A DNA stretch of 64,000 bases from Sphingopyxis sp. YR583 (GTDB lineage Bacteria; Pseudomonadota; Alphaproteobacteria; Sphingomonadales; Sphingomonadaceae). Positions 17,667-26,573 of the stretch are shown one piece after another. The stretch covers positions 372,001 to 436,000 of the forward strand of contig NZ_FNWK01000002.1 in NCBI RefSeq assembly GCF_900108295.1, in the 5' to 3' direction. Both the position numbers and the translations under genes were made by a program. Under the pieces are notes generated by a model. That model did no database searches and was not told the origin of the DNA. It saw only the letters and a program-made list of their open reading frames with translations. The number at the start of each line of letters is the position of its first letter. Position 1 is the first letter of the stretch.

Positions 17667-18853
17667 CGCGCCGCGGCTTCTGCCGATTTCAGCAAGGCGA
17701 CGTTCGCCTTCTCTGTGGCCGATAGCGCGACCGTGTCGCTCGTCGGGCGATACCAATCGAATTGGCTGAAATGCGCGCGGAGCGACGGATCGCTGAAACG
17801 GAAGCCGTTCCGTGCGAAAATCTCGTTACGGGCCACCCGCAGTTCGAGCGCGCTGTAATTGCCGAGTTCGTCGGCCGAAAGCAGCCGGTCGGAGGAATCG
17901 GGGATGACGACACCGCTGCCGCCGACGCCCGTCGGCGCGGCACCGGCAGGAATCGTCGGCGCCGGTCCTTCGACAAGCCGGATATATTTGCGGAACATGA
18001 AACCCGTTGTTCCGTCGGCCTTGCGCACGCGCCACCATGCCCCCGATTGCTTGTAGGTCAGGAATTTTTCGCCATCGAGCACTTTGCCGAGAATCTCGCT
18101 CTGGGCGCTCCGCTCCGCGCGGATGTTCGTGAAACCCTCGGGATCGTTGATGACCGCCGCGAGCGTGAAGGCTTCCGCCGGACCGGCATCGACGGACGGC
18201 GCGGCATCGTCAGGCGCAACCGCAGAATTGGCCGCCGGTTGCGCGGGCGCATCCGCGACCGACGTCGCACCGGGGGCGGTCGGTGCCGGCTGCAACAGTT
18301 TCCACGCAAGCAACGCGACGGCGACGATTGCCAGCCCCAGCAACGCCCAGGGAAGGAATGACGATTTTTGTGAGGGAGGCGCCGCCTGCCAATCGCTGGC
18401 GGCGGGAGGCGGAGCGATGCGGGACACCGGCGCCGGCGTTGTCGGCGCTGCCGCAACGGCTTCGCGCCCGCACAATTCCTCAAGGCTCATCAATACCTTG
18501 CGCCAGCCACCATGCGATGGATCGCCGTTCCAGTCGCTGAGATCGGCAAACTGGATCTGGTTGAACGGCAGCGGCGGCATCACATCGTCGATCGCGGTCT
18601 GGACGAGCTTCTTCTGGTTGCGCGCGACATCGGCCTCGGCGCGCACCCATTCGGACGCCGCCGACGTGTGCGACCAGACGACGATCGCGGCCTTCGCACT
18701 GCCGATCTTTTCGGTGATGACGTCGCCATAGGACCGGTGCGGCGGCAGTTCGGCATCCCACCACACGTCGTACCCCGCAGCGGTGACGGCGGATGCGATA
18801 TCCGCGACGCGCGCCTTGTTGTCGCGCGAGTAGGAAATGAATACGTCAACCAT
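17663..18853 (-). CDS. membrane-anchored TIR domain protein with SH3-like and YARHG domains
   Basis: 396 residues. The TIR domain (1-125) has VFISYSRD at the start, WWDAELPP, and SEWVRAE, whose Glu73 sits at the position of the TIR NADase catalytic glutamate. A Pro/Ala-rich linker leads to one membrane helix (166-186, FLPWALLGLAIVAVALLAWKLL). The part beyond should be periplasmic: an SH3-like domain (about 228-295, FTNIRAERSAQSEILGKV...WWRVR) and a YARHG domain (about 323-393, ELRVARNEIFARNGFRF...FDWYRP). The TIR is therefore cytoplasmic and the sensor-like modules face the cell wall. It is the first gene of a two-gene operon with the cyclase. A hairpin abuts its start codon and overlaps the AGGGGG ribosome site. 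NADase activity and a defence or stress role are inferences. Confidence 0.87.
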   Translation of the reverse strand: MVDVFISYSRDNKARVADIASAVTAAGYDVWWDAELPPHRSYGDVITEKIGSAKAAIVVWSHTSAASEWVRAEADVARNQKKLVQTAIDDVMPPLPFNQIQFADLSDWNGDPSHGGWRKVLMSLEELCGREAVAAAPTTPAPVSRIAPPPAASDWQAAPPSQKSSFLPWALLGLAIVAVALLAWKLLQPAPTAPGATSVADAPAQPAANSAVAPDDAAPSVDAGPAEAFTLAAVINDPEGFTNIRAERSAQSEILGKVLDGEKFLTYKQSGAWWRVRKADGTTGFMFRKYIRLVEGPAPTIPAGAAPTGVGGSGVVIPDSSDRLLSADELGNYSALELRVARNEIFARNGFRFSDPSLRAHFSQFDWYRPTSDTVALSATEKANVALLKSAEAAAR

Positions 18854-18885
18854 CGGCTAGCCCCCTGTTTTGAAGAGGCTAGCCG
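18854..18885 (-). promoter_or_regulatory. hairpin abutting the TIR gene start codon
   Basis: On the minus strand CGGCTAGCC (18885-18877) and GGCTAGCCG (18862-18854) form a 9-bp stem around a 14-nt loop, ending at the base before the ATG at 18853. The ribosome site AGGGGG straddles loop and right arm. Each arm also contains the palindrome GGCTAGCC, the two centred 22 bp apart, so the element could instead be a paired protein operator. Confidence 0.5.
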
Positions 18886-18907
18886 CCGGTTGGTCGATTC
18901 GCCAGTC

Positions 18908-20629
18908 TCAGAAGACCGCCTTCGGTGCCTTCTCTTTCATCATCGCGGCGCGGACCATCGGGATCGGCGGGCCGCCGTAGGACAGGAATTCGTCGTGGAA
19001 TGCCTTCCACTTCGTCTTGTCACCCTTCGTCCAGTCTTCGCGCAGCTTGCGGATCATCAGCTTGCCCATCGTGTAATTGAGATAGGCCGGATCATAGGTG
19101 CCGCGCGCCGCCTGTTGCCGCGAATTGCCTTCATCCTGATAGCATTGTTCCTTGAACAGCTTCTCCGAGTCCGCAACCGTCATGCCCTTGGTGTGCAGGC
19201 CGATCGCCGACAGATAACGACAATCGCGCAGCAGCGCGTTCGAAAGCTGGCCGATGTGCGTTTCGGGGTCGCCCTCGCCGAGCCCGGCATCCCACATCAT
19301 TTCTTCGGTATAATGCGCCCAGCCCTCTGCGAAGGCATAGCCGACGAATAGCTTGCCGAAGATGCTCTCGGCGCGGTTCGAATGAAGGAAGTTCAGGAAA
19401 TGCCCCGGCCACACTTCGTGAACCGAGGTGAAGAGCAGATCCTTTCGCCCCGGCACGAAGTCGGCCTGCGTCTGCTTGTCCCACGTCGGGTCGGGCGGCG
19501 AGATGTAATAGACCGACGGCAGGCCTTTTTCATACGGACCCGGGATGTCGATATAGGCGCTGTTCTGGCGGTTGTAGGGCGGCGATTCCTCGACCTGCGC
19601 CTGTTCGGTGCCCGGGATCGTCACGATGTCCTTCTCGATCAGGAAGGCGCGGAGCGTCGGCAACTGGCGCCGCGCCTCGGCCACCGGACCGTCGGCAGGC
19701 TTGTCCGAACTCATCTTCTTCATGCAGTCGGCGATCGTCATGCCCGCGGCATAGGTGGCGCAAGCCGCCTTCAGCGCATCCTGATTGCGCTTGAGGTCGG
19801 CCTGCCCGATCCGCTCGAGTTCGTCGAGCGGCGTGTCGACGCCTTCGTTGGTCAGGATCATCTTCGAGAATTTTGCGGCGCCGAGCGCATAGCCGTCGGG
19901 CGTGCCCGGCTGCGATCCGACATATTTCGCAAGGTCGGTCATCGCCGCACCGGCCTTCGCAGACGCTTCGTCGAACTGCTTCTGCAGCGCCTCGTCCTTG
20001 ACCGAGGCGAAAGCCGCCTTGGCGTCGCCCTTATAATAATCGGCGAAACCGCCGAAGCCCGCGGTGCCATATTTGACGAAGGTCGCGGGCAGCGGCAGCT
20101 TCAAATTCGCCTTGATCTGGGCGGCCGCGGCAGGGACTTTTTCGGCATAGGCGATGAACGCCTTCATCCGCGTCGCCGCATCGGCATAGGGGCGCGCGAT
20201 ATAGACATTGGGGTCGAGCGCGCCGGTATAGAAAGCCGGATTCTTCTGCGCGAAATCGGTATCGCGGAGGAAGAAGAGCTGCCCCTGCGCCACATGAACC
20301 AGATAATCGCGCTCGAACTTTTCGGCGTCGGACATCTCGCCGTCGAACGCCTTCGCGTCGGCAATCGCCTTTTCCAGATAGGCGGCCTGTTTTTCCAGAC
20401 CCTCGGGCGACCAGTCGGGAAGCTGCCCGTCATATTCATGCTTGCCCTGATAGACGGCGAAATTCGGATTGAGCGGGAAATAGCCGGCGAGAAACTGGTC
20501 ACGGAACTCGGTCCAGTTCTTTGCCTCCGATGCGCTCGCCGACTTGTTATCCGACGCATTGCATGCAGTCAGGACCAGCAGCGTCGCAGCCATCGCGGCG
20601 CCGCCGAAGCGGGCAAATTTGCTTGTCAT
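18908..20629 (-). CDS. DUF885 family lipoprotein, predicted zinc-dependent carboxypeptidase-like
   Basis: ATG 20629 gives 573 residues with a lipoprotein signal ending LTAC. GAGGGAG lies about 10 nt upstream. The DUF885 family motif HEVWPGH (404-410), followed by FLNFLHSNRAES and then GWAHYTEEMMWDAG, is the predicted zinc-binding site; the family is related to the M32/gluzincin fold. Many sphingomonads carry several copies. It would be anchored at the periplasmic side of a membrane and may trim peptides. The substrate is unknown. It is upstream of and codirectional with the TIR-cyclase pair (54 nt gap), and divergent from the MFS gene. Confidence 0.85.
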   Translation of the reverse strand: MTSKFARFGGAAMAATLLVLTACNASDNKSASASEAKNWTEFRDQFLAGYFPLNPNFAVYQGKHEYDGQLPDWSPEGLEKQAAYLEKAIADAKAFDGEMSDAEKFERDYLVHVAQGQLFFLRDTDFAQKNPAFYTGALDPNVYIARPYADAATRMKAFIAYAEKVPAAAAQIKANLKLPLPATFVKYGTAGFGGFADYYKGDAKAAFASVKDEALQKQFDEASAKAGAAMTDLAKYVGSQPGTPDGYALGAAKFSKMILTNEGVDTPLDELERIGQADLKRNQDALKAACATYAAGMTIADCMKKMSSDKPADGPVAEARRQLPTLRAFLIEKDIVTIPGTEQAQVEESPPYNRQNSAYIDIPGPYEKGLPSVYYISPPDPTWDKQTQADFVPGRKDLLFTSVHEVWPGHFLNFLHSNRAESIFGKLFVGYAFAEGWAHYTEEMMWDAGLGEGDPETHIGQLSNALLRDCRYLSAIGLHTKGMTVADSEKLFKEQCYQDEGNSRQQAARGTYDPAYLNYTMGKLMIRKLREDWTKGDKTKWKAFHDEFLSYGGPPIPMVRAAMMKEKAPKAVF

Positions 20630-20756
20630 TCGATAGTCTCCCTCAATCGATCGCGCGCTTCTGCCACTGCGTCCGGCCCATCGCATCCCCTAATCGACGA
20701 ACGGCATACGTAAGGGTTACTGGACAGCGACGAAAAGCACGATAGGGCGGACGGCG

Positions 20757-22070
20757 ATGGCAACGATCCCACCCCCCGAAGGCGAAGAACCGGTCATGCC
20801 GGAGGCAACGCCCAAAGCCCCTTCCCCGCTCAGCTATCCCGACTTCCGCTACTTCTGGGTGGCGCGTTTTACGGCGGTGATGGCAACGATCGCGATGGTC
20901 GTGGTGATCGGGTACCAGCTCTATGACACGGCGCGCACCGACTATGGCATGTCGATCAAGGAAGCGTCGTTCCAGCTTGGGCTGCTCGGTCTGTTCCAGT
21001 TCGTGCCGCTGGCGATCCTGACGCCGGTCGCTGGATGGGCGGCGGACCGCTTCGAACGGCGAAGTGTCGCGATCTTTTCGAACCTGATCGACCTGCTGAT
21101 CGCCGCGACGCTCGGCTGGTTCACCTGGCACGACCAGCTGACGCTGCCTTTGCTCTTCGGCCTTGCAGCGCTGCACGGTGTCGCCCGTGTCTTCTCCGGC
21201 CCGGCGATGAGCGCGATCGCGCCCAACATCGTTCCGCCCGCAGTCCTGCCGCGCGCGATCGCGATGAGCAGCATCGCCTGGCAATCGGCGTCGGTGATCG
21301 GACCCGCCGCGGGCGGCCTCATCTATGCCGCGCACCCGGGCGCGGTGTATGTCTTCTCCGCGCTTCTCCTTGCCATTTCGGCCTTCACGCTCAGCCGGGT
21401 GCGGCCCGTCCTGCCGCCACCCGCCGAAGTTCGCCGCCATCCGCTGCGCGAAATGGCCGACGGGCTGCGCTTCGTGTGGGTCGAGCGCTTTCTGCTCGGG
21501 ACGATCACGCTCGATCTGTTTGCGGTGCTGCTCGCGGGCGCGACCGCGATGTTCCCTGTCTTCGCCCGCGATATCCTGCACGCCGGTGCGGAAGGCGCAG
21601 GGTTGATGCGCGCCGCCGTTGCCTTTGGATCGGTTGGCGTGGCGGTCGGCCTCGCCATCCGTCCGATCGAACGCAATGTCGGGGTGAAGATGCTGTGGGC
21701 GGTTGCGGCGTTCGGCGCTGGCACGGTGGTCTTCGGCCTTTCGACAAACCTGTATCTTTCGCTCGCCGTGCTAGTCCTGATGGGGGCTGCCGACATGTTC
21801 TCGGTATTCGTGCGCGGCACGCTGATCCAGCTCAACACCCCCGATCATATGCGCGGCCGCGTCAGCGCCGCATCGGGGCTCGCGATTTCGGCATCGAACG
21901 AACTGGGCGAGATGCGCGCCGGCGCGATGGCGGCCGCGCTCGGCCCGATCGGCGCCGTCGTCGTCGGCGGCGCCGCAGCGGTCGGTGTGACCGCGCTCTG
22001 GGCCTGGATCTTTCCCGAGCTGCGGCGCGCCAAAACCTTCGAGCCGCAGTTCAGGCAGGCGAACGACTGA
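20757..22070 (+). CDS. MFS exporter, EntS/DHA3-like
   Basis: 437 residues with a Pro/Glu-rich cytoplasmic N-terminus and about twelve membrane helices. The segments YPDFRYFWVARFTAVMA and GWAADRFERRSVAIFSNLID (loop 2-3), with RVFSGPAMSAIAPNIVP and HMRGRVSAASGLAISASNELGEMRAG, resemble the DHA3 subgroup typified by the enterobactin exporter EntS. A siderophore biosynthesis cluster is not nearby, so the substrate is open. ATG 20757 is taken; a second ATG at 20796 would also keep all helices. It is divergent from the DUF885 gene (127 nt). Confidence 0.83.
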   Translation: MATIPPPEGEEPVMPEATPKAPSPLSYPDFRYFWVARFTAVMATIAMVVVIGYQLYDTARTDYGMSIKEASFQLGLLGLFQFVPLAILTPVAGWAADRFERRSVAIFSNLIDLLIAATLGWFTWHDQLTLPLLFGLAALHGVARVFSGPAMSAIAPNIVPPAVLPRAIAMSSIAWQSASVIGPAAGGLIYAAHPGAVYVFSALLLAISAFTLSRVRPVLPPPAEVRRHPLREMADGLRFVWVERFLLGTITLDLFAVLLAGATAMFPVFARDILHAGAEGAGLMRAAVAFGSVGVAVGLAIRPIERNVGVKMLWAVAAFGAGTVVFGLSTNLYLSLAVLVLMGAADMFSVFVRGTLIQLNTPDHMRGRVSAASGLAISASNELGEMRAGAMAAALGPIGAVVVGGAAAVGVTALWAWIFPELRRAKTFEPQFRQAND

Positions 22071-22117
22071 CCCCAACACGGCTTGCCGCATGCCGCGCAC
22101 ATTTTGCCCGAAGGCTA

Positions 22118-22145
22118 TTGTCAATTTATTTAGTTGAGTTATTTA
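22118..22145 (+). promoter_or_regulatory. candidate promoter for the hydrolase-cysK run
   Basis: TTGTCA (22118-22123) and TATTTA (22140-22145) are separated by 16 nt in a conspicuously AT-rich stretch. They lie about 52 nt before the ATG at 22198. Confidence 0.4.
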
Positions 22146-22197
22146 CACCTTACCCGTCACCGCGGTTCCCCCTCTCTCCCCCGATGGAGCGACCGCC

Positions 22198-22866
22198 ATG
22201 CATAATTCGAATATCCGCCATAAAATCCTGACCATACCCGGCCTCTACAACAGCGGCCCCACCCACTGGCAGAGCCTGTGGGAACGCAGCTTTGCCGATT
22301 GCGAGCGAGTCGAACTCGGCAGTTGGGATGAACCGCTGAAAGATCAATGGGTCGAACGGATCGCCGCAGCGATCGACGCCGAGCATGAGCCCGTCCTGAT
22401 TGCCGCGCACAGCCTTGGCTGCCATGCTTTTGCGCACTGGTTTGCCGCGGCGAGCAGCATTGCCCGCGACCGTATCGCCGGCGCGCTCCTCGTCGCGCCG
22501 CCGGACCTCTCGCAGCTCCGCCGCGACAGCCGCGTCGACAGCTTCACCGACTCCCCCGCTCTGTCGTCGCAGGTGCCGATGATCGTGGTTGCCAGCGACG
22601 ACGATCCCTATGCCAAGACCGCGCACGTCTGGCGCCTGTCGCGGCACTGGGACGCGCGCTTTGTTAATGCGGGCCCCTTCGGTCATATCAATGCCGACTC
22701 GGGGATCGGAGACTGGCCTTATGGACAGTATCTGCTGGCATCGTTACAACCCCGGCCGACGCCGGTGCTGGCGGACGAGGCCCGCTGGCTCCGCGCCGGC
22801 GACTGGCCAAACCGCGTCCGCCGCGACCCGCGTTTCGAATTCAAAGAAAGAGCGCACCGATCATGA
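22198..22866 (+). CDS. RBBP9/YdeN family alpha/beta hydrolase
   Basis: 222 residues. [20 protein letters not shown] at the N-terminus and the nucleophile elbow AHSLGCHAF (Ser72) identify the RBBP9/YdeN family of small serine hydrolases. The likely acid is in ASDDDPY (134-136) and the His is in FGHINADSG (163). The physiological substrate of the bacterial members is not established. GGAG lies 8 nt before the ATG. The stop overlaps the cysK start (ATGA), so the two proteins are translationally coupled, which suggests a link to cysteine or sulfur metabolism. The C-terminal 30 residues (after LQPRP) are Arg-rich and may be dispensable. Confidence 0.85.
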   Translation: MHNSNIRHKILTIPGLYNSGPTHWQSLWERSFADCERVELGSWDEPLKDQWVERIAAAIDAEHEPVLIAAHSLGCHAFAHWFAAASSIARDRIAGALLVAPPDLSQLRRDSRVDSFTDSPALSSQVPMIVVASDDDPYAKTAHVWRLSRHWDARFVNAGPFGHINADSGIGDWPYGQYLLASLQPRPTPVLADEARWLRAGDWPNRVRRDPRFEFKERAHRS

Positions 22867-23783
22867 AAGCCAATTCGATCCTCGATACCATCGGGAATAC
22901 GCCGCACATTCGCGTGGCCAAACTGTTCCCCGACGCCGAAGTCTGGGTGAAGTCGGAACGCAGCAATCCCGGTGGGTCGATCAAGGATCGAATCGGCCTC
23001 GCGATGATCGAAGCCGCCGAAAAGGACGGCAGCCTGAAAGCCGGCGGCACCATCGTCGAGCCGACGTCGGGGAACACCGGCATCGGCCTTGCGATGGCGG
23101 CCGCGGTCAAGGGATACAAGCTGGTGCTCGTCATGCCCGAAAGCATGTCGGTCGAACGCCGCCGGTTGATGCTCGCCTATGGCGCGACCTTCGACCTGAC
23201 GCCGCGCGAAAAGGGCATGAAGGGCGCGATCGAGCGCGCGATCGAGCTGGTCGAAACGACCACCGGCGCATGGATGCCGCAGCAGTTCGAAAATGAGGCG
23301 AATATCGACGTCCATGTTCGCACCACCGGCCCCGAAATTCTTGCCGACTTCAAGGATACCCCGATCGACGTGCTGATCACCGGCGTCGGTACCGGCGGCC
23401 ATATCACCGGCACCGCGCAGTTCCTGAAAGAACATTGGCCGAACCTGAAAGTCTATGCGGTCGAACCAGACGCCTCGCCGGTCATCTCGGGCGGCCAGCC
23501 CGCGCCGCACCCGATCCAGGGCATCGGCGCCGGTTTCATCCCGCGCAATCTCCACACCGACCTGCTCGACGGCGTGATCAAGGTCGATGCGGGCGCCGCA
23601 AAGGATTTTGCGCGCCGCGCCGCGACCGAGGAAGGCATGCTGGTCGGCATCTCGTCGGGCGCGACCCTCGCGGCTATCGCGCAAAAGCTTGCCGAACTGC
23701 CGCCGGGCAGCCGCGTCCTTGGTTTCAACTACGACACCGGCGAACGTTACCTGTCGGTCCCCGATTTCCTCCCGGAGATCTGA
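22863..23783 (+). CDS. cysK: cysteine synthase A (O-acetylserine sulfhydrylase)
   Basis: 306 residues, fold type II PLP enzyme. [11 protein letters not shown] holds the PLP lysine (Lys41), [11 protein letters not shown] (68-77) is the substrate-binding loop, and [10 protein letters not shown] is the phosphate-binding Gly loop. [11 protein letters not shown] near the C-terminus completes the cofactor site. It makes L-cysteine from O-acetylserine and sulfide. The sulfide supply would come from the cysDNC pathway 4 kb downstream. The ATG overlaps the preceding stop. The length matches CysK rather than the longer cystathionine beta-synthase. Confidence 0.93.
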   Translation: MKANSILDTIGNTPHIRVAKLFPDAEVWVKSERSNPGGSIKDRIGLAMIEAAEKDGSLKAGGTIVEPTSGNTGIGLAMAAAVKGYKLVLVMPESMSVERRRLMLAYGATFDLTPREKGMKGAIERAIELVETTTGAWMPQQFENEANIDVHVRTTGPEILADFKDTPIDVLITGVGTGGHITGTAQFLKEHWPNLKVYAVEPDASPVISGGQPAPHPIQGIGAGFIPRNLHTDLLDGVIKVDAGAAKDFARRAATEEGMLVGISSGATLAAIAQKLAELPPGSRVLGFNYDTGERYLSVPDFLPEI

Positions 23784-23792
23784 GGACCACTC

Positions 23793-24947
23793 GTGCACCC
23801 TCACGACGACCGAGGCGCGTTGCCCTTACGGCGCGACTGGACGGGCTGGCTGTTCGTCCTGATCGCGGTCGCGGCGGTCGTCGCCGTGCTCCTCGCGAGC
23901 CATTCGACGGGCACCGGAAAACATGCCGCGCATCGGCAACCCGTTGCGCCGCCCGCCGACGTCATCCCGGAAGTGCAGGCGATGGAGCTTGCGCCGGTTA
24001 CCGAGGATGACGCGCGCGCGCAGAATGCCGAGGTCGCGCTGATCACCAAAGGCTTCGTCGCGGCGCGGCCTTTCGTTTATGCCGGCGGCGGCGATTCAAA
24101 GGCCCGCGCCCGTGACTGCCTGGCGGCAGCGATGCTTTACGAGGCGGGCGACGACGCCAAGGGCCAGCAGGCGGTCGGCCAGGTCGTGATCAACCGCGCC
24201 CGGCATCCGGCCTTTCCGAAATCGATCTGCGGCGTCGTTTTCCAGGGATCCGAACGCACCACCGGGTGCCAGTTCACCTTCACATGCGACGGCGCGCTCA
24301 ACCGCCGCTATTCGGATGCGGCCTGGCAGCGCGCACGAAACAACGCCGACATGATGCTGTCGGGCGGCACCTATCCGCCGGTCGGCCTCGCCACCCATTA
24401 TCACACCGACTGGGTCCGCCCCTATTGGAGCGACAGTCTGGAGAAGATCGCGATCGTCGATACGCATCTGTTTTTCCGCTGGCCCGGCTATTGGGGCACG
24501 CCGGGCGCGTTCCGTGGCGCCGTATCGGGAAGCGACGGTCCGGTGGCGAAGCTCGCGGCGATATCGCCGCTGCACGCCATCGCGCTGGGCCTGCCCACCG
24601 ACGTTGCGACTGGCGTCGATGCCAATGCCGCAGTCGGCGAAGCGCGCGTCGTCGCCGGCGCGGGAGAAAGCGCAGGCCGCGACACGATCTACACCCAACT
24701 CGACCGCAAGGCCGCGCCCGAGAGCTTCGTCACCACCGCGCTGCGCCTGTGCGGCGACAAGCCCTATTGCAAGTTCATGGGCTGGACCAATCCGGTGCTG
24801 AAACCCGACAGCGACGCGATGAGCGATACGCAGCGTGCGGCGATGACCTTCTCCTACCTTCGCGACGACAAGGCGGGATTTGAAAAGGCGTTGTGGAATT
24901 GCAGCGAATATAAGCGCGACGATGCGCGCCAGTGCATGAAACGCTAA
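23793..24947 (+). CDS. SleB-type cell wall hydrolase, membrane anchored
   Basis: GTG 23793 (GAGG 8 nt upstream) gives 384 residues. A basic N-terminus is followed by one membrane helix (WLFVLIAVAAVVAVLLAS) and a Pro/Ala linker. The Hydrolase_2/SleB domain (about 105-225) contains LAAAMLYEAGDDAKGQQAVGQ, VINRARHPAFPKSICGVVFQG and THYHTDWVRPYW. SleB proteins cleave the glycan of peptidoglycan as lytic transglycosylases, with the Glu in YEAG as catalytic candidate. In non-sporulating sphingomonads the gene is common and probably helps wall turnover. The C-terminal 150 residues are unassigned, with Cys pairs (RLCGDKPYCKF, WNCSEY...QCMKR) that could form disulfides. It is 9 nt from cysK. Confidence 0.85.
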   Translation: MHPHDDRGALPLRRDWTGWLFVLIAVAAVVAVLLASHSTGTGKHAAHRQPVAPPADVIPEVQAMELAPVTEDDARAQNAEVALITKGFVAARPFVYAGGGDSKARARDCLAAAMLYEAGDDAKGQQAVGQVVINRARHPAFPKSICGVVFQGSERTTGCQFTFTCDGALNRRYSDAAWQRARNNADMMLSGGTYPPVGLATHYHTDWVRPYWSDSLEKIAIVDTHLFFRWPGYWGTPGAFRGAVSGSDGPVAKLAAISPLHAIALGLPTDVATGVDANAAVGEARVVAGAGESAGRDTIYTQLDRKAAPESFVTTALRLCGDKPYCKFMGWTNPVLKPDSDAMSDTQRAAMTFSYLRDDKAGFEKALWNCSEYKRDDARQCMKR

Positions 24948-25061
24948 GCGCGCATCGCTAAGCCGAATGTGGGAATGGGAAGCCGCCATCCTCAACCGGT
25001 CGATGTGCCTCATCACGAAGATAGCGTATGGTCACCGACAACGAACGAAAAGGGGATAGCA

Positions 25062-25322
25062 ATGGCTGCGTCATTTTCAGCAGACGAACGACGCGAGCAT
25101 TTTGCCTATTGCGTCCAACTGTTTGGCGGCACCACTGCATTCTCGCGGCGCCTTGGCATAGACGAGCGGGCCATCCGCCGCTTCATCAATGGCGAGCGGC
25201 CTCTTGGTGACGGCCTTCTGGAAGATACCGCAAAGGCATTGCGACTGCTCATTGATGAAGCGACCGCGGCCGAAGCACAGATCGCGGCCACATTGCGCTT
25301 TCCGCCGACCGATGCGTCGTAG
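25062..25322 (+). CDS. small HTH-like DNA-binding protein
   Basis: ATG 25062 with AAGGGG 6 nt upstream gives 86 residues. The segment LFGGTTAFSRRLGIDERAIRRFINGERPLGDGL has the spacing of a Cro/XRE helix-turn-helix (helix AFSRRLG, turn, recognition helix ERAIRRFING). A helical C-terminus LLEDTAKALRLLIDEATAAEAQI follows. Proteins of this size are common in sphingomonads and remain uncharacterised. The longer frame from 24969 lacks conserved sequence. It is not paired with an obvious toxin gene. The next gene is convergent. Confidence 0.65.
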   Translation: MAASFSADERREHFAYCVQLFGGTTAFSRRLGIDERAIRRFINGERPLGDGLLEDTAKALRLLIDEATAAEAQIAATLRFPPTDAS

Positions 25323-25356
25323 CTGAAATCGGTCGCTGGCAGGTATTGCGTGCACT

Positions 25357-25370
25357 CCGGCAAAAGCCGG
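25357..25370. repeat. REP-like palindrome
   Basis: CCGGC-AAAA-GCCGG (25357-25370), followed by GGTCCATGGTG, resembles the short extragenic palindromes often found between sphingomonad genes. Only one copy is visible in this window, so classification as a dispersed repeat rests on recollection of related genomes. Confidence 0.35.
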
Positions 25371-25397
25371 GGTCCATGGTGCTCAACCACAAGCGTC

Positions 25398-25430
25398 GGC
25401 TGGGCCACGCCCTGTGGCCGGGGCCCAGCC
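25398..25430. terminator. bidirectional terminator-like hairpin between convergent genes
   Basis: GGCTGGGCC (25398-25406) pairs with GGCCCAGCC (25422-25430). An alternative inner stem is GGCCAC (25403-25408) with GTGGCC (25414-25419). It sits between the HTH gene ending at 25322 and the oxidoreductase ending at 25437 on the other strand. No T-run is present. Confidence 0.5.
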
Positions 25431-25436
25431 TGGCCC

Positions 25437-26573
25437 TTACCCGTGCGGCTTGATCAAATATTTCTCGCCGGTGCGTTTCGCGTTGTAGGCCTGCGCGGTA
25501 TCGAGATTCAGCGCATCGGTCAGAGAGATTTCGTGGCTGTAGTGGCTCTTGAAAGTCGTCGTAAGTTCGTCAACGACGCGCTTGCGCATCCGCCCGACGA
25601 CTTCCATCCCGGCCTTCGCCATGAACGGGGTGAGCAAAAAGCCCGAGAGCGACCAGGTCAGGCCGAAGCTGCGGTTGAGTGTGGTCGGGCCAAGGTCGAG
25701 CGCGCCATAGATATAGACCTGCTTAAACGTGTCCGAGCCATAGCGGCTGTAAGTCGTCATCCGCTTCACCGCCGCGACTTCCATTGCGGCGAGGATCTGG
25801 CCGGCGAGTTTGCCACCGCCGATCGCGTCAAATCCCAGCGTCGCGCCGGTTTCGACAATGGCATCGACCAGCCGGTCCTGAAAATCGTCGGCGCTGCTGT
25901 TGACGATATGCTGCGCGCCGATGTTCTTCAGAATCTCGACCTGTGCATCGCTACGCACGATGTTAACGAGCGGGATGCCGTCCTTTGCGCAAATCTTGAC
26001 CAGCATCTGACCGAGGTTCGACGCCGCGGCGGTGTGGACGATCGCATTATGGCCCTCCATCCGCATCGTTTCGGTGAACGCCAGCGAGGTGAGCGGATTG
26101 ACGAAGCAGGATGCGCCATCGACGGGGTCGGTGCCATCGGGAAGCGGCATCACCATCTGGACAGGCAGGCACCGATATTCCGCGTACATCTCGCCGCCGA
26201 GCAGCGCGACCGTTTGACCGATCAGCGCCTGCGCATCGGGGTTGCTGCCCGCCGCGACGACCAGGCCGCAACCCTCGTTACCGATCAGCAGCGCATCGCC
26301 GATACGGCCGCCCATCGCGCGCATGCCCGGAGGCGGCACGTCGGCGGTGATCGACGGTAGTCCGTTGCGCGTTCCGGCGCGCGCGGTCGACATATCGGCG
26401 CCGCCGAAAAGGAGGCCCAGATCCGACGGGTTGATCGGCGTCGTCAACACCTTGACGAGCACCTCATGCGGTTTGGGCTGAGGCATGGGGCGGCGTTCGA
26501 GATAGACTTCGAGCTGCCCCTCGGGCTTCACGAGCGTCACCATGACGGTGTTGGTTTCAGGCAGGTCGGTCAT
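25437..26573 (-). CDS. zinc-type alcohol dehydrogenase-like oxidoreductase (quinone reductase branch)
   Basis: ATG 26573 with GGGAG 7 nt upstream gives 378 residues. PHEVLVKVLTTPINPSDLGLLFG and GNEGCGLVVAAG are the N-terminal GroES-like fold. HTAAASNLGQMLVKICAKDG and FDAIGGGKLAGQIL lie in the Rossmann domain. The structural and catalytic zinc cysteines are missing, which places it with zinc-independent quinone oxidoreductase or enoyl-reductase-like MDR members. The substrate is not predictable. The family prefers NADPH, but the loop AAASNLG does not settle this. Confidence 0.8.
   Translation of the reverse strand: MTDLPETNTVMVTLVKPEGQLEVYLERRPMPQPKPHEVLVKVLTTPINPSDLGLLFGGADMSTARAGTRNGLPSITADVPPPGMRAMGGRIGDALLIGNEGCGLVVAAGSNPDAQALIGQTVALLGGEMYAEYRCLPVQMVMPLPDGTDPVDGASCFVNPLTSLAFTETMRMEGHNAIVHTAAASNLGQMLVKICAKDGIPLVNIVRSDAQVEILKNIGAQHIVNSSADDFQDRLVDAIVETGATLGFDAIGGGKLAGQILAAMEVAAVKRMTTYSRYGSDTFKQVYIYGALDLGPTTLNRSFGLTWSLSGFLLTPFMAKAGMEVVGRMRKRVVDELTTTFKSHYSHEISLTDALNLDTAQAYNAKRTGEKYLIKPHG

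Noticed and set aside
15885..18853. Naming the TIR-cyclase pair as canonical Pycsar
   Set aside because: The TIR protein has no cyclic-nucleotide-binding domain and the cyclase has extra TPR and SLOG-like domains, so only an analogy can be claimed.
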